From Trichobilharzia szidati (Eukaryota; Platyhelminthes; Trematoda; Strigeidida; Schistosomatidae), in contig OX235279.1 in the NCBI GenBank assembly GCA_944472155.2, forward strand, positions 178,725,868 through 178,789,867: 64,000 nucleotides of DNA. Reading direction: 5' to 3'. A program made the position numbers and the translations under genes. The notes below the pieces were generated by a model that was given only the letters and a program-made list of their open reading frames with translations, searched no databases and was not told the DNA's origin. This document shows positions 63,988 to 64,000 of the stretch, piece by piece. Each line of letters starts with the position of its first letter. Within the stretch, counting starts at the first letter, position 1.

Positions 63988-64000
63988 ATTTTCCCAGCTA

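Larger units (their letters stand above)
62811..64000 (-). mobile_element. PLE-A copy, best preserved, runs out of the window
   Basis: The terminal block 62811-62945 carries the GAGC/GCTC hairpin and GAAACGTC. Upstream are the GIY-YIG nuclease and RT motif C in two overlapping frames. Most of the RT lies beyond 64000. Confidence 0.88.

Noticed and set aside
1..64000. CRISPR arrays, bacterial operons, ribosome binding sites or phage genes
   Set aside because: The sequence is eukaryotic (spliced genes, LINEs, PLEs, SINEs). No regularly spaced repeats with unique spacers were seen.

Overview
The window looks like nuclear DNA of a parasitic flatworm, most likely a blood fluke (Schistosoma or a close relative). 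It is AT-rich, and its genes are small phase-matched exons separated by long introns full of repeats. The repeats are RTE-type non-LTR retrotransposons, Penelope-like elements (PLEs) with GIY-YIG endonucleases, and tRNA-derived SINEs that carry hammerhead-ribozyme motifs as the schistosome Sm-alpha family does. The species cannot be fixed from this window.

Two conserved genes are well supported. On the minus strand (8015-38637) seven exons join in frame into an endophilin-like N-BAR protein of 247 residues that stops at the end of the BAR domain with no SH3 domain. Its introns grow from 37 nt at the 5' end to 7-9 kb in the middle of the gene. On the plus strand (44320-61447) six exons encode the middle of a mitochondrial-type alanyl-tRNA synthetase (AARS2-like). 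They run from just before the GCGP/TEI signature through motif 3 to the entry of the editing domain. Its first exons are not visible (a 499-nt assembly gap lies upstream at 38860-39358) and its last exons lie beyond the window. The two genes are divergent. The interval between them (about 40.3-42.6 kb) is the least repetitive part and holds two weak gene candidates.

Nearly everything else is mobile DNA. (a) One nearly full-length RTE-type element, 56390-59951 (-), is flanked by a 13-bp target-site duplication and interrupts a PLE; its endonuclease and reverse transcriptase are broken by a stop codon and frameshifts. Many 3' fragments of related elements are scattered around. (b) There are about five PLE families (called PLE-A to PLE-E here), several with termini in inverted orientation that form large palindromes. 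(c) There are three tRNA-like SINE families: SINE-H (hammerhead-like, decayed core), SINE-R (no hammerhead seen) and SINE-T (one copy with a textbook-perfect hammerhead at 55093-55137, minus strand). (d) A second non-LTR family (nonLTR-B), a small LTR family and a 445-bp foldback element complete the set.

The observations most worth following up are the intact hammerhead inside an AARS2 intron, the PLE terminal hairpin with a compensatory base-pair change next to GAAAC/GUC, the recurring palindromic PLE insertions including a 470-bp MITE-like derivative, a LINE insertion with a snap-back hairpin at its 5' junction, and the BAR-only endophilin. Family names such as PLE-A and SINE-H are labels for this report. 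Repeat boundaries are read by eye and are approximate unless stated to be exact.
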